Source: Aldehydirespirator sp963667505
GTDB lineage: Bacteria > Actinomycetota > Acidimicrobiia > Acidimicrobiales > Aldehydirespiratoraceae
Length of the DNA stretch: 64,000 bases
Direction: 5' to 3'
Assembly: GCA_963667505.2 (NCBI GenBank)
Contig: OY763490.2
Location: forward strand, 2,852,001-2,916,000
Shown: positions 25,652 through 34,613 of the stretch, piece by piece
Layout of the letters: each line of letters opens with the position of its first letter
Numbering within the stretch: the first letter of the stretch is position 1
Notes under the pieces: generated by a model
What the model was told of the DNA's origin: nothing
What the model saw: only the letters and a program-made list of their open reading frames with translations
The model's database searches: none
Program-made: the position numbers and the translations under genes

Positions 25652-25959
25652 CGGTCGTCGCTCCTCTGGTAGCTCGTCGTGCGGTGGGTGCGGCCGCCGG
25701 CCACGAGCACCAGCTGGCCGGTGACCCACGACGCCGCGTCCGACGCGAGGTACGCGACGGCGGCGGCGATGTCGTCAGGAGTGCCCGTGCGGCCGAGCGG
25801 GATGGTGGACTCGATCTGGGCTATCCGCTCCGGGTCGTCGGTGACCACGTCGCACCCGAAGTCGGCCAGACCCCAGGCGATGGCCTGCCCGATGCCCCGG
25901 CCGGCGCCCGAGACGACGGCCACCCGGCCGTCCATCTCGAACGAGTCCCGCAGGCTCAC
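25648..25959 (-). pseudogene. Internally deleted SDR remnant, coupled to the Rieske gene
   Basis: A 103-codon ORF joins the first ~39 residues of an SDR (VSGAGRGIGQAIAWGL) directly to its last ~60 (PLGRTGTPDDIAAAVAYLASDAASWVTGQLVLVAGG). About 150 residues, including NNAG and the catalytic Ser, Tyr and Lys, are missing. The frame is open throughout and its stop overlaps the Rieske start as ATGA. It cannot be an active SDR; it may persist only to drive coupled translation of the oxygenase. The paralogous operon at 44504 has an intact SDR in the same place. Confidence 0.8.
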
Positions 25960-25978
25960 CCGCGCAAAACTAACTCAT

Positions 25979-25990
25979 CGAATATTTTCG
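25979..25990. promoter_or_regulatory. CGAATATTTTCG element (copy A)
   Basis: An imperfect palindrome (CGAA-TATT-TTCG) lies in the divergent region between the SDR/Rieske operon (25959, minus) and the DUF35 gene (26047, plus). 11 of 12 bases recur at 44434-44445 upstream of the paralogous Rieske operon, so it may bind a shared regulator. Confidence 0.4.
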
Positions 25991-26046
25991 TGGCAATGCT
26001 CAAGCCTGGACAGCTAGGTTTGTCTCGGGTCAGCTAGGAGGCTCCA

Positions 26047-26487
26047 TTGAGACAGGTCCCGGTCGCGGAAGGCCTCTTCACATGGCCGTCCGACGAGCCC
26101 CGACTCATCGCCAGCCGCTGCCTCGACTGCGACAACCACATGTTCCCCACCCAGAGGTACTGCCCCAAGTGCAGCGGCTCGTCGACTGAGGCGGTGGAGT
26201 TGGGCCGCAGCGGCACGCTGTGGACCTGGACGGTGCAGGGCTACCCGCCCAAGTCGCCGCCGTTCGCGGGCGACGCCGACCCCAAGTCGTTCCAGCCTTT
26301 CGGTGTGGGCTATGTGGAGGTCGACGGCAAGGTGAGGGTGGAGTCCCGGTTGACGGTGGCCGAACCGGAGCAGTTGGAGATCGACATGGAGATGGTGCTA
26401 GTGATCGAGCCGCTTTTCGTGAACGACGACGGCGACGAAGTCGTGACGTTCGCATTCGCCCCGAGGGGAGGGGACAGCCGTGAGTAG
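26047..26487 (+). CDS. DUF35 OB-fold/zinc-ribbon acyl-CoA-associated protein
   Basis: A 146-residue protein with an N-terminal zinc ribbon (CLDC at ~25-28, CPKC at ~39-42) followed by an OB-fold (TWTVQGYPP, FGVGYVEVDGKVRVESRL). Such proteins accompany SCP2-type thiolases and assist acyl-CoA handling. The start is TTG 26047 with AGGAGG five bases upstream. It overlaps the thiolase-like gene by 8 bp, and partnership between the two is well supported by the families. Confidence 0.9.
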   Translation: MRQVPVAEGLFTWPSDEPRLIASRCLDCDNHMFPTQRYCPKCSGSSTEAVELGRSGTLWTWTVQGYPPKSPPFAGDADPKSFQPFGVGYVEVDGKVRVESRLTVAEPEQLEIDMEMVLVIEPLFVNDDGDEVVTFAFAPRGGDSRE

Positions 26488-27628
26488 CGATGTTGCCATC
26501 GTCGGAATCGGGATGCACCCGTTCGGCCGCACCGACGGTGTGTCGGGCGTGGACCAGGGCGTGGTCGCGGTGCGGCGCGCCCTGGCCGACGCCGGTGTGC
26601 AGTGGGAAGACATCCAGTTCGCGTTCGGCGGCAGCGACGCGGCCGGCAACGCCGACACCATGGTGGCGAAACTGGGGCTCAGCGGGCTGCAGTTCATCAA
26701 CGTGGCCAACGGTTGCGCCACCGGCGGGTCGGCTCTGTTCGCGGCCTACAACTCGATCAAGGCCGGCATGTTCGACCTGGGGATCGCGGTGGGCTTCGAC
26801 AAGCACGAGCGGGGCGCGTTCCGGGTCGACACCGAGGCCTGGGGACTGGGCCAGTGGTACGGCGAGTCCGGGCTGGCGCTGACCACGCAGTTCTTCGGCA
26901 TGAAGCTCAACCGCTACATGCACGACCACGGCATCACCGAGCCCACTCTGGCGATGGTGGCCGAGAAGGCCTACCGCAACGGGTCCAAGAACCCGATGGC
27001 GTGGCGGCGCCGGCCGCTGAGCATCGCGGAGATCAGCGAGTCGCCGATGCTGTCGTACCCGCTCACCAAGTACATGTTCTGCTCCCCGGGCGAGGGCGGC
27101 GCGGCTCTGGTGCTGTCGTCAGCGGAGAAGGCCCGCGACTACACCGACACGCCCGTCTACCTGAAGGCGGCCGTGGTCCGGTCCCGGCAGTTCGGGTCGT
27201 TCGAGGTGATGGCGCCCCACCTGCCTCCCGAGCGGTCCGACGGGCCCACCGCGGACGCTTCGAGGGCCGCCTTCGAGATGGCCGGCATCGGACCCGACGA
27301 CGTGGACGTGGCCCAACTCCAGGACACCGAGGTCGGCGCCGAGATCATGCACATGGCCGAGAACGGCTTCTGCGAGCACGGCGAGCAGGAGCACATGATC
27401 GCCATGGGCGAGACCGAGATCGACGGCCGCCTGCCGGTTAACACCGACGGCGGCTGCATCGCCAACGGCGAGCCGGTCGGCGCGTCCGGGCTGCGCCAGG
27501 TGTACGAGAACGTGCTGCAGCTCCGGGGCGACGCGGGCGAGCACCAGGTCCCCGGCAATCCCAGCGTGGGCTACACCCATGTGTACGGGGCGCCTGGCAT
27601 CTCAGGGGTCACCATCCTCGCCCGCTGA
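26480..27628 (+). CDS. Thiolase-like (SCP2/lipid-transfer type) protein
   Basis: A 382-residue thiolase-fold protein with the nucleophile Cys79 in VANGCATGGSAL, a C-terminal HVYGAPG and a LPVNTDGGCIANGEPVGASG loop. These proteins, with DUF35 partners, act in side-chain cleavage such as retro-Claisen or aldol steps on CoA esters. GTG 26480 overlaps the DUF35 gene. Downstream co-directional genes add a SnoaL-like protein, a CoA ligase and an LLM oxidoreductase. Confidence 0.9.
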   Translation: MSSDVAIVGIGMHPFGRTDGVSGVDQGVVAVRRALADAGVQWEDIQFAFGGSDAAGNADTMVAKLGLSGLQFINVANGCATGGSALFAAYNSIKAGMFDLGIAVGFDKHERGAFRVDTEAWGLGQWYGESGLALTTQFFGMKLNRYMHDHGITEPTLAMVAEKAYRNGSKNPMAWRRRPLSIAEISESPMLSYPLTKYMFCSPGEGGAALVLSSAEKARDYTDTPVYLKAAVVRSRQFGSFEVMAPHLPPERSDGPTADASRAAFEMAGIGPDDVDVAQLQDTEVGAEIMHMAENGFCEHGEQEHMIAMGETEIDGRLPVNTDGGCIANGEPVGASGLRQVYENVLQLRGDAGEHQVPGNPSVGYTHVYGAPGISGVTILAR

Positions 27629-27663
27629 GGACGCTCGGAATCAGCGGGGAGGAGGTCCGGCCG

Positions 27664-28095
27664 GTGAGCCGTGACGACATCGAGGACCTCGTCCACCGCT
27701 ACTCGGACGCGGTGGTGCATCGCGACGGCGAGCAGTGGGCCTCCACATGGGCGCCGGACGGTGTGTGGGACTTGGGAGGCGACAGGCTCATCGAGGGTCG
27801 CGAGGCCATCGTCGAGCAATGGCGCGACTCGATGGCCCGCTACCCGGTCGTGGTGCAGACCGTGCTCAACGGCGCCGTCGAACTGGACGACGACGCGGGC
27901 AGTGGCTCCGGCCGATGGTACGTGCAGGAGATGGCGCGCCGGATCAGCGGCGAGGCAGTGATCATGGCGGCCCATTACGACGACACCTACGTGCGGGTCG
28001 GCGGCGGCTGGAGGTTCGCATCGCGCAGTCTGAGTATCCACTACCGAGGGCCGGCGGACCTCTCGGGAGCGTTCCCGGCGAGAACTGGGGACTGA
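27664..28095 (+). CDS. SnoaL/NTF2-like protein
   Basis: A 143-residue SnoaL-like protein (DDIEDLVHRYSDAVVHRDGEQWASTW at the N-terminus; GGGWRFASRSLSIHYRG at the end). GTG 27664 is preceded by GGAGGAGG. It precedes the CoA ligase by one base. Likely a hydratase, isomerase or accessory subunit in this CoA pathway; the exact role is not visible. Confidence 0.85.
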   Translation: MSRDDIEDLVHRYSDAVVHRDGEQWASTWAPDGVWDLGGDRLIEGREAIVEQWRDSMARYPVVVQTVLNGAVELDDDAGSGSGRWYVQEMARRISGEAVIMAAHYDDTYVRVGGGWRFASRSLSIHYRGPADLSGAFPARTGD

Positions 28096-28096
28096 G

Positions 28097-29629
28097 GTGC
28101 CGGCCTTCTCCCGCCTGCTGGCCCGCGACCGGCCCGGCGAGGCGGCCCTCGTCGACGGCGAGCGGTGGTTCGGGTGGGCGGAGATCGACTCGATCCTCAA
28201 TCGCGCCGCCGGGCTCCTGCTCTCGGCCGACCTCGGCCCTTCCCGGCGTGCGGCCGTGTTCGCCGAGAACGCGGCGGAGACGGCGTTCGCCCATCTGGGC
28301 GGCCTGCTCGGGGGAGCATCCACTGTCCCGGTGAGTTTCCACCTGACCGCGGCGGAAGCGGCCTACATCCTGGCGGAGTCCGATTCCCGGATCCTCTTCG
28401 TGGGGCCCGAGACCGCATCGCGCGGCGTGGAGGCCGCCCACCAGGCGGGAGTAGAGACGGTCGTGGGCTGGGGAGATGGGCTCCCCGACGAGTTGACGCC
28501 TTGGGATCAGTGGCTTGCCGCCGGGCCGGACGAGGACCCGCCCGGCAGCGTGGCGCCCCTGCCCAACCTGATGTTCACGTCGGGCACCACCGGCCGCCCC
28601 AAGGGCACCGACTTGCCGCCCACGATGTTCGCGGGCGGCGCAACGATGATCGAGCACCTCGATACGCTCGGACTCAGCCGGTTCGCAGCCCACGGCACCC
28701 ACCTGGTGGTCGGCCCGATGTACCACACCGGCCCGCTGACAGGGTTGCGAACCCTCCTCACCGGCGTCCCGTCGGTGATCCTCGGCCGGTTCGACGCGGA
28801 GGCCACGCTGGCGGCAATCGAGCGCCACCGCGTTGAGTCCTCCGTCATGGTCCCCACCCACTTCGCGCGCCTGCTGGCCTTGCCGGCCGCGGTCCGGGAC
28901 CGCTACCACGTCTCCTCCATGAGGCTCGTAGTGCATACCGGCGCCAAGTGCCCCAACGACGTGAAGCGGGCCATGATCGACTGGTGGGGCCCCGTATTCG
29001 TCGAGGCCTACGGCGCCACCGAGGTGGGCTCGACCTGCACCATCACCAGCGAGGACTGGCTGGCCCATCCCGGCTCGGTCGGTCGGCCGGTGCCGCCGTT
29101 CGAGGCTCTGGTGGTCGACGACGACGACCGTCCGGTGCCGCCCAACACCGAGGGCAGGCTGTACTTCCGGGACACCACCGGCCGGGGCGTCGTGTACCAC
29201 AACGATCCCGAGAAGTCCCGGGCCGCCCACCTGGAGCCGGGCGTGTTCACTATCGGTGAGATGGGCTACATCGACGACGACGGCTTCGTATACATCACCG
29301 ACCGGTTCTCCGATATGGTGGTCTCCGGCGGTGTGAACCTTTATCCGGCGGAGGCCGAGAACGTGCTTATGGAGCATCCGGGCATCGCCGACGTAGCTTG
29401 CATCGGCATCCCCGACCGCGAGATGGGCGAGGAGATGCGAGCGCTGGTGGTGGCCGCCGACGGCTGGGCGCCCGACGGCGACGCGGTCGTCGCGTTCTGC
29501 CGTGAGCGGCTGTCGCGCATCAAGTGCCCGCGATCGGTCGAGTTCGTCGATGATCTCGGCCGCAACGCCATGGGGAAGCTCGACAAGCGGGCGCTGCGGG
29601 CCCCGTACTGGAGAAGAGACGATGGTTAG
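28097..29629 (+). CDS. AMP-dependent acyl-CoA synthetase/ligase
   Basis: A 510-residue ANL-superfamily enzyme. The P-loop-like FTSGTTGRPKGT (~158-169), YGATEVG, the DRFSDMVVSGG hinge region and the C-terminal GKLDKRALR with the catalytic Lys are all present. It activates a carboxylic acid to its CoA thioester through an adenylate. It overlaps the LLM gene by 8 bp. Confidence 0.93.
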   Translation: MPAFSRLLARDRPGEAALVDGERWFGWAEIDSILNRAAGLLLSADLGPSRRAAVFAENAAETAFAHLGGLLGGASTVPVSFHLTAAEAAYILAESDSRILFVGPETASRGVEAAHQAGVETVVGWGDGLPDELTPWDQWLAAGPDEDPPGSVAPLPNLMFTSGTTGRPKGTDLPPTMFAGGATMIEHLDTLGLSRFAAHGTHLVVGPMYHTGPLTGLRTLLTGVPSVILGRFDAEATLAAIERHRVESSVMVPTHFARLLALPAAVRDRYHVSSMRLVVHTGAKCPNDVKRAMIDWWGPVFVEAYGATEVGSTCTITSEDWLAHPGSVGRPVPPFEALVVDDDDRPVPPNTEGRLYFRDTTGRGVVYHNDPEKSRAAHLEPGVFTIGEMGYIDDDGFVYITDRFSDMVVSGGVNLYPAEAENVLMEHPGIADVACIGIPDREMGEEMRALVVAADGWAPDGDAVVAFCRERLSRIKCPRSVEFVDDLGRNAMGKLDKRALRAPYWRRDDG

Positions 29630-30593
29630 GCCATTCCGGTTCGCGGTCTACTCCTATACGGCGACGTCCGCGGCGGACTGGCGCCAGCAGGCCCGTACCG
29701 CCGAGGAGCTGGGCTACAGCACGTTCTTCACCGCCGACCATCACATCGGGCCCGGCCCGGCCCTCACCGCGTCCAACACTGGCATCCAGGACCTGGCCGC
29801 CGTCCCCGCGATCATGGCCGCGGCCGACGTCACTTCGACGATCAACGTCGGGTGCCGGGTCTTCGGCACGGACTACCGCCATCCGGTGGTATTGGCCAAG
29901 GAGCTGGCCTCTTTGGACATTCTGTCGGACGGCCGCCTGGAGGTCGGTCTGGGCTGCGGCTGGATGGCCGACGAGTACCAGGCGATGGGCATCCCGTTCG
30001 ACCGGCCCGGTGTGCGCATCGACCGCATGGAGGAGACCCTCGCAGTCATACGGGCCTGCTTCGGCGACGGCGAGGTGGACGTCGACGGCGCCCACTTCCA
30101 GGTCACCGGGTTCGAGGGCGTGCCCAAGCCGGTACGGCCGGGCGGGCCGCCCATCATGATCGGGGGCGGCGCCCGCCGAGTGCTGGGGCTGGCCGGCCGT
30201 GAGGCCGACATCGTCAGCGTCAACCTCGACAACCGCGCCGGGCGGCTGGGCCCGGAGGGCACAACCAGTGGCAGCGGGGCGCACACCGCCCGCAAGATCG
30301 AGTGGATCAAGGCCGGGGCCGGCGACCGGTTCGACCAGATCGAACTCGAGATCGGGGCCTACTTCGCTGTGGTGACCGACGACCGCCGCGGCGCCATAGA
30401 AGGCATCGCGGGCCGGTTCGGCGCTGATCCCGCCGTCTTCGCCGACCACGCTCACACGCTGATCGGCTCGGTCGACGGGATCTGCGAGCAGTTGGAGTCC
30501 CGGCGCGAGACCTACGGCTTCTCCTACATCACCGTCGGCACCCGGGTCGCGGAGGCGTTCGCGCCGGTGGTCGAGCGCCTGCACGGGACCTGA
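29622..30593 (+). CDS. LLM-class (F420-type) oxidoreductase
   Basis: A 323-residue luciferase-like monooxygenase-fold protein. Features are FFTADHH (~31-37), LDILSDGRLEVGLGCGWMADEY and PIMIGGGARRVL. The actinobacterial members usually use F420; FMN use cannot be excluded. ATG 29622 overlaps the ligase gene and has GGAGAAG upstream. It ends the DUF35/thiolase/SnoaL/ligase run. Confidence 0.88.
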   Translation: MVRPFRFAVYSYTATSAADWRQQARTAEELGYSTFFTADHHIGPGPALTASNTGIQDLAAVPAIMAAADVTSTINVGCRVFGTDYRHPVVLAKELASLDILSDGRLEVGLGCGWMADEYQAMGIPFDRPGVRIDRMEETLAVIRACFGDGEVDVDGAHFQVTGFEGVPKPVRPGGPPIMIGGGARRVLGLAGREADIVSVNLDNRAGRLGPEGTTSGSGAHTARKIEWIKAGAGDRFDQIELEIGAYFAVVTDDRRGAIEGIAGRFGADPAVFADHAHTLIGSVDGICEQLESRRETYGFSYITVGTRVAEAFAPVVERLHGT

Positions 30594-30610
30594 CCCCGGC
30601 CGCGGAGAAC

Positions 30611-30637
30611 AAGCGTCAGCGGGGCACGTCCTTCCAC
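30611..30637 (-). repeat. Copy of the acyl-CoA dehydrogenase 3' end
   Basis: GCGTCAGCGGGGCACGTCC and the following TTCCAC repeat, with one change, the terminal codons of the acyl-CoA dehydrogenase that ends at 30689 (KDVPR-stop). The offset is 74 bp. The copy is preceded by an in-frame TAG and is not coding. It marks a duplicated gene end between convergent genes. Confidence 0.7.
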
Positions 30638-30688
30638 TACGCGCTGTCGGAGGCGCTCAACAAGACCTTCGGGCGACGAGAAAAGGCG

Positions 30689-31957
30689 TCAGCGGGGCAC
30701 ATCCTTCCACGGTTTGTCGCGGTCGACGCGAGGCTCGCGGGGCAGGCCGAGCACCCGCTCGCCGATGACGTTGCGCTGGATCTCGTCGGATCCGCCAGCG
30801 ATGCGGTAGCCGGGCGCGCCGAGCACGTGCGCGCCCCACTCGTAGGTGCCCCGCTCGCCGGTGTCGGCCGCCAGCCGAGGCCCGAGCACCCGTGAGATCA
30901 CGTCGGACATCATGGTCATGCCCTGCGTCCAGAAGATTCTGCCCAGCGAGCCCGCCGGCCCGGGCTGGCCGCTGCGAGCCAGATCAGCGGCCCGCCGGTT
31001 CAGCAGATGCTCCACCCGGCGGTGAACGTACATGCGCATCATCGCTTCACGTGTGGGCGGGTGGTCGGTGACGCCCGCCATCCTCGCCGTGTCGAGGAGC
31101 TGCTCCCAGGTGCCTCCCGTCGGTGTGGAAGTCTCGTTGGAGGAGTGGTCGCGTTCGTAGTCGAGAGTGGTCAGCGCGACCTTCCAGCCGTCGCCCTCCC
31201 GTCCGAGGCGAAGGTCGTCCGGAATGGCCGCTTCGGTGATGAACACCTCGTTGAAGGACGATCCGCCGCTCATCTGTCTTATGGGGCGGACTTCGACGCC
31301 GGGATGGTCGAGGGGAAGCATGAACGCCGTCAAGCCGCTGTGCTTGACGACATCGGGATCGGAGCGGGCGAGGAGCAGGCCCCAGTCCGCGAACTGGGCC
31401 CCGGAGCTCCACACTTTCTGGCCGTTCACTATCCACCCGGCGCCGTCGCGAACGGCTCGACAGGCGAGGCCGGCCAGGTCGGACCCGGCGCCCGGCTCGC
31501 TGAACAGCTGGCAGCACAGGATCTCGGCGGCCAGCAGCGGTCCGATGAACCGGGCCTTCTGCTCCGCGGTGCCGTAGTGGGCGACGGTCGGGGCGATGAG
31601 CAGCTTGGTGACGGCGAACAGTTCGTGGCTCGGCGGCGTCCCGTAGTCCCGTTCGAGGCGACCGAACGCCGCGGCGTGGGCCTTCGTCAATCCGAGCCCG
31701 CCGAACTCGACAGGCCAATCGACGGCGTGATAGCCGAACTCCTGCTTGCGGACGTTCCAGGCGACGAGGTCGTCGAGGATCTGCTTCTCCTCGTCGAAGC
31801 TGAGGTTGTGGAACACCGCGACACTGAAGTCGTCTCCGTCGCGGCTTCGAACCTGTTCGCCCTCTCGGCCGTGTCGGCTAGGCGCGTTGTGGCTGAGCCA
31901 GGCGCGCGCCCGCTCGACGAACGCGTCCATGTCAGCCTCGATCGGAGCAGCCTCCAC
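30689..31957 (-). CDS. Acyl-CoA dehydrogenase family protein (paralogue A)
   Basis: A 422-residue flavoprotein of the acyl-CoA dehydrogenase fold: LFSEPGAGSDLAGL, the FAD-contact WIVNGQKVWSSGAQ, and a C-terminal GGSDEIQRNVIGERVLGLP. GTG 31957 was chosen because it makes the protein collinear and equal in length with the paralogue at 41920. Some relatives act on CoA esters, others on polycyclic or sterol side chains. It follows a VOC protein and an amidohydrolase on the same strand. Confidence 0.9.
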   Translation of the reverse strand: MEAAPIEADMDAFVERARAWLSHNAPSRHGREGEQVRSRDGDDFSVAVFHNLSFDEEKQILDDLVAWNVRKQEFGYHAVDWPVEFGGLGLTKAHAAAFGRLERDYGTPPSHELFAVTKLLIAPTVAHYGTAEQKARFIGPLLAAEILCCQLFSEPGAGSDLAGLACRAVRDGAGWIVNGQKVWSSGAQFADWGLLLARSDPDVVKHSGLTAFMLPLDHPGVEVRPIRQMSGGSSFNEVFITEAAIPDDLRLGREGDGWKVALTTLDYERDHSSNETSTPTGGTWEQLLDTARMAGVTDHPPTREAMMRMYVHRRVEHLLNRRAADLARSGQPGPAGSLGRIFWTQGMTMMSDVISRVLGPRLAADTGERGTYEWGAHVLGAPGYRIAGGSDEIQRNVIGERVLGLPREPRVDRDKPWKDVPR

Positions 31958-31998
31958 AGCCTCGCACTCTATTGCGGAGTGCCCAACCGCAGACCGGG

Positions 31999-32466
31999 TC
32001 AGGCGTTGGCCCACCAGGCTTCGAAGAAGGGCTGGATCTCGCGACTGACGACCTCGACCAGCAGACCCGACGGCGGCTGGAGGTAGGCGAATATGCCGTG
32101 GGTGCCGTCGGCGCCGGGATCGCTGCGGCAGGCTGCAAGCGACCAGCCGAGGGAGACGAGCCGTTCCGCCTCGGCGTCGACGTCGTCGACCCAGACGCCC
32201 ACGTGGTGGGCGCCGGGAGCGTCACGGCCGTCCCAGAACGATCCGCCGGAGCTCTCGAGCAGCTCGATGTGCATCGGCCCCTCGGCGGAGTAGCAGAACC
32301 GCAGCGGCACCCTGTCGAGGCCGCGCTCGGGCGTCCACACCGGCTGGGCGTCGCGGACCATGGGCGACGCCCATTTCACACCCAGCGCTCCGCCGAGCTG
32401 CTGCATGGCCGCGTCGAGGTCGACGACCCGCACGCCCACATGGAACGCCTCTCGCATGTCGATCAT
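31999..32466 (-). CDS. VOC (glyoxalase/extradiol dioxygenase fold) protein
   Basis: A 155-residue protein with two betaalphabetabetabeta modules. Candidate metal ligands are His in FHVGVRV, Glu in HIELLE, His in HHVGVWVDD and Glu in LVEVV. The methylmalonyl-CoA epimerase/glyoxalase-like branch is plausible given the CoA context. ATG 32466 has a G-rich RBS; an internal ATG three codons on is an alternative. Confidence 0.87.
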   Translation of the reverse strand: MIDMREAFHVGVRVVDLDAAMQQLGGALGVKWASPMVRDAQPVWTPERGLDRVPLRFCYSAEGPMHIELLESSGGSFWDGRDAPGAHHVGVWVDDVDAEAERLVSLGWSLAACRSDPGADGTHGIFAYLQPPSGLLVEVVSREIQPFFEAWWANA

Positions 32467-32520
32467 GGCACCCCCAAGAGGTCGGCCATTCCGGCGACCG
32501 TCCCTAGCCGCCGAGCTGGC

Positions 32521-33810
32521 TCACGTCCAGTGGTCGCCCTCGCGGAACGCCATGCCCAGACGGGCCTGGGGCGAGTCGGGGATCTCCTCGAGCGGGGTGC
32601 TGATCTCCTCGATCGTCGGCCCGAACTGGTCGGCCAGCGCCCTCATCTTGTCGGCGTCGAAGCTGTAGCAGCGCAGGGCGTTCTCGCCCAGCATCTTGCG
32701 GATGTCGGTGACAGGAAGGCCGGCGAGCGTGTTGCGCAGGCTCTCACGGGTGTGGGGCCAGGTGCCCTCGACATGGGGGTAGTCGGATCCCCACATCACG
32801 CTGTCGAGCCCCACGTCGTGGCGGGCGTTGGCCTCGGTGCGCGACATGAAGCTCGCCCCGACGAAGCAGTGCCGCTGCCAGTACTCGGTCGGCGTGAGCT
32901 CGAGCACGGCGCGGCCCTGCGCCCCCAGGTTGCTGGAGAGGGTGCTGTCGAGGTCTTTGAGGGTGCGGGGGATCCAGTCGGCGAGCAGCTCCGCGAACGT
33001 GAGCTTGAGACCGGGATGGCGGTCGAACACTCCGGTCCACATCAGCCACCACAGGTGCCGGGTGCTGAAGAAGAACGCCTCGGTGAGCGTCAACAAGATG
33101 TTGGCCACATGCCCGAACGGGTAGTGCTGGGCCGGGATCGAGTCCACGCCGTGGGTGTTGAGCGGCATGTTGTACTCCTCGCACACCGACCACAGCGGCT
33201 CGTAGATCTCGTCGTGCAGGCCCGGGTACTCGCCCGCGGGCGCCACCCCGGGGAAGGCGATGCCGCCCCGCAGGCCGTTCTCGGCGGCCCACCGGACCTC
33301 CTTCACGGCCGAGTCCACGTCCTCGATCTCGATCTGGGCGATCCCGAAGAACCGGTCCGGGTAGGCGGAGCAGAAGTCGGCCAGCCAGCGGTTGTAGATG
33401 CGGGCGCCGGCGACGCGCTGCTTGATCGAGGGCGCCGGGAGCCCCAGCGGCGCCCGCTCGCGGTACTCGGGGCTGAACGGGCGGGGGCCGTTCGGGAAGA
33501 TCACGCAGCCGACCACGCCGTCGGCCTGCTCGTGGCGGGCCTTCACGTCGGGGTCCCGGGTGCCGGGCCCGAAGCCCTGCTCCTGCTGGAGGGTGTTCAT
33601 CTCCTCGGACTTGCCCTGGGCCTTGCCGACGCTGGAGTGGTCGCGGAAAGCCTGCCGGGCCTCGAGCTCGGCCTGATAGGCCGCCATGTCCTTCTGCTCC
33701 ACATAGTCGGCGAAGCCCTCGAAGGGCGGGCTGGCATGGGTGTCCGACGAGATCATCATGAGCCGCTCAGTGCCTAGCCCCTCGCGTTCGTCAAGCGTCT
33801 GAAGAGCCAT
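32521..33810 (-). CDS. Amidohydrolase-2 (ACMSD-like) family protein
   Basis: A 429-residue metal-dependent hydrolase/decarboxylase of the amidohydrolase-2 family. SSDTHASPP is the N-terminal motif, FGIAQIEIED and NMPLNTHG are internal strands, and WGSDYPHVEGTWPH carries the conserved Asp. Relatives decarboxylate or hydrate ring-cleavage products. ATG 33810 lies just below a pair of 14-bp direct repeats. It leads the amidohydrolase, VOC, acyl-CoA dehydrogenase run. Confidence 0.9.
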   Translation of the reverse strand: MALQTLDEREGLGTERLMMISSDTHASPPFEGFADYVEQKDMAAYQAELEARQAFRDHSSVGKAQGKSEEMNTLQQEQGFGPGTRDPDVKARHEQADGVVGCVIFPNGPRPFSPEYRERAPLGLPAPSIKQRVAGARIYNRWLADFCSAYPDRFFGIAQIEIEDVDSAVKEVRWAAENGLRGGIAFPGVAPAGEYPGLHDEIYEPLWSVCEEYNMPLNTHGVDSIPAQHYPFGHVANILLTLTEAFFFSTRHLWWLMWTGVFDRHPGLKLTFAELLADWIPRTLKDLDSTLSSNLGAQGRAVLELTPTEYWQRHCFVGASFMSRTEANARHDVGLDSVMWGSDYPHVEGTWPHTRESLRNTLAGLPVTDIRKMLGENALRCYSFDADKMRALADQFGPTIEEISTPLEEIPDSPQARLGMAFREGDHWT

Positions 33811-33832
33811 CGCAGTCCCCCGATGAATTGTC

Positions 33833-33860
33833 CGATGCGCTATATTCGATGCGCTATATT
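33833..33860. promoter_or_regulatory. 14-bp direct repeat upstream of amidohydrolase (candidate operator)
   Basis: CGATGCGCTATATT occurs twice back to back (33833-33846 and 33847-33860), 23-50 bp upstream of the start at 33810. It is among the few AT-rich spots here. A TetR gene begins the next unit on the same strand, so autoregulation or local control is possible. Confidence 0.45.
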
Positions 33861-33938
33861 AGCTTGATTGTCGCGCCTGCGCCGCGGCCCGGCAAGCGGC
33901 CCGGGTCGGTGTCGCCGCTCCGAGCCCGACGGGCGGCA

Positions 33939-34613
33939 TCAGCTGTCGAAGAGCTCGCTGTCGAGGAGCGACCGCAGCGACTCGACCGCGGTGTCGTAGT
34001 CCAAGGGCGACGCCACCGCGACAACTGTGACACCGGCGAAGAACGTGCCCAGCACATGGGCCACTGCGCTGGTCCGCTCGGGGTCGAGGCCCGACTCCAG
34101 CGCCAGGGAGCGGTGCAGGTCGGCGGTCGATCCCCGGTACTCCGACACCGCCACCAACTCCGGGACGCGGGTCGCCTCGATGCGGGCGACCAGCATGAAC
34201 CGGGCCAGTTCCGGGTCGGCGGCGTGGATGTCGATGGCGGTGTCGAGCATTGCGCTGATCTTGCTGCGAAGGTCGCCGGCGCCGGCGATGGTCTTGCCCC
34301 ACGACGCGGCCAGGAGTTCCGACACTTCCTCGATCGCCGCGCTGAACAGCCCCGCCTTGCTTCCGAAGTGGTGGTAGAGCACCGGCGTGCTGACCTCGGC
34401 CCGGCGGGTGATCTCCGCGATGGTGGCGCCGTGGTAGCCGTACTCGGCGAAGACCTGCCGGGCGGACCTCAGCAGGGCCTGCTTGGTCCTCGCCGCCGTG
34501 TCCCCCGGAGGACGCCCGCGGGGGTTTGGCGACCGGCGGGCTCCGGGCGACGGCGGATCAGACTCTGCCGCGGCCGTGCCCTCGGGGGCCCCGCGGCCGC
34601 GGTGCTCGGTCAC
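33939..34613 (-). CDS. TetR-family transcriptional regulator
   Basis: A 224-residue regulator with an extended basic, Pro-rich N-terminus. The helix-turn-helix runs from ~46 to 88 (ARQVFAEYGYHGATIAEITRRAEVSTPVLYHHF). The C-terminal ligand domain resembles AcrR/TetR_C types. GTG 34613 overlaps the stop of the ABC ATPase gene as GTGA, so it is the last gene of the transporter operon. It is the only transcription factor recognisable in the window. Confidence 0.93.
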   Translation of the reverse strand: MTEHRGRGAPEGTAAAESDPPSPGARRSPNPRGRPPGDTAARTKQALLRSARQVFAEYGYHGATIAEITRRAEVSTPVLYHHFGSKAGLFSAAIEEVSELLAASWGKTIAGAGDLRSKISAMLDTAIDIHAADPELARFMLVARIEATRVPELVAVSEYRGSTADLHRSLALESGLDPERTSAVAHVLGTFFAGVTVVAVASPLDYDTAVESLRSLLDSELFDS

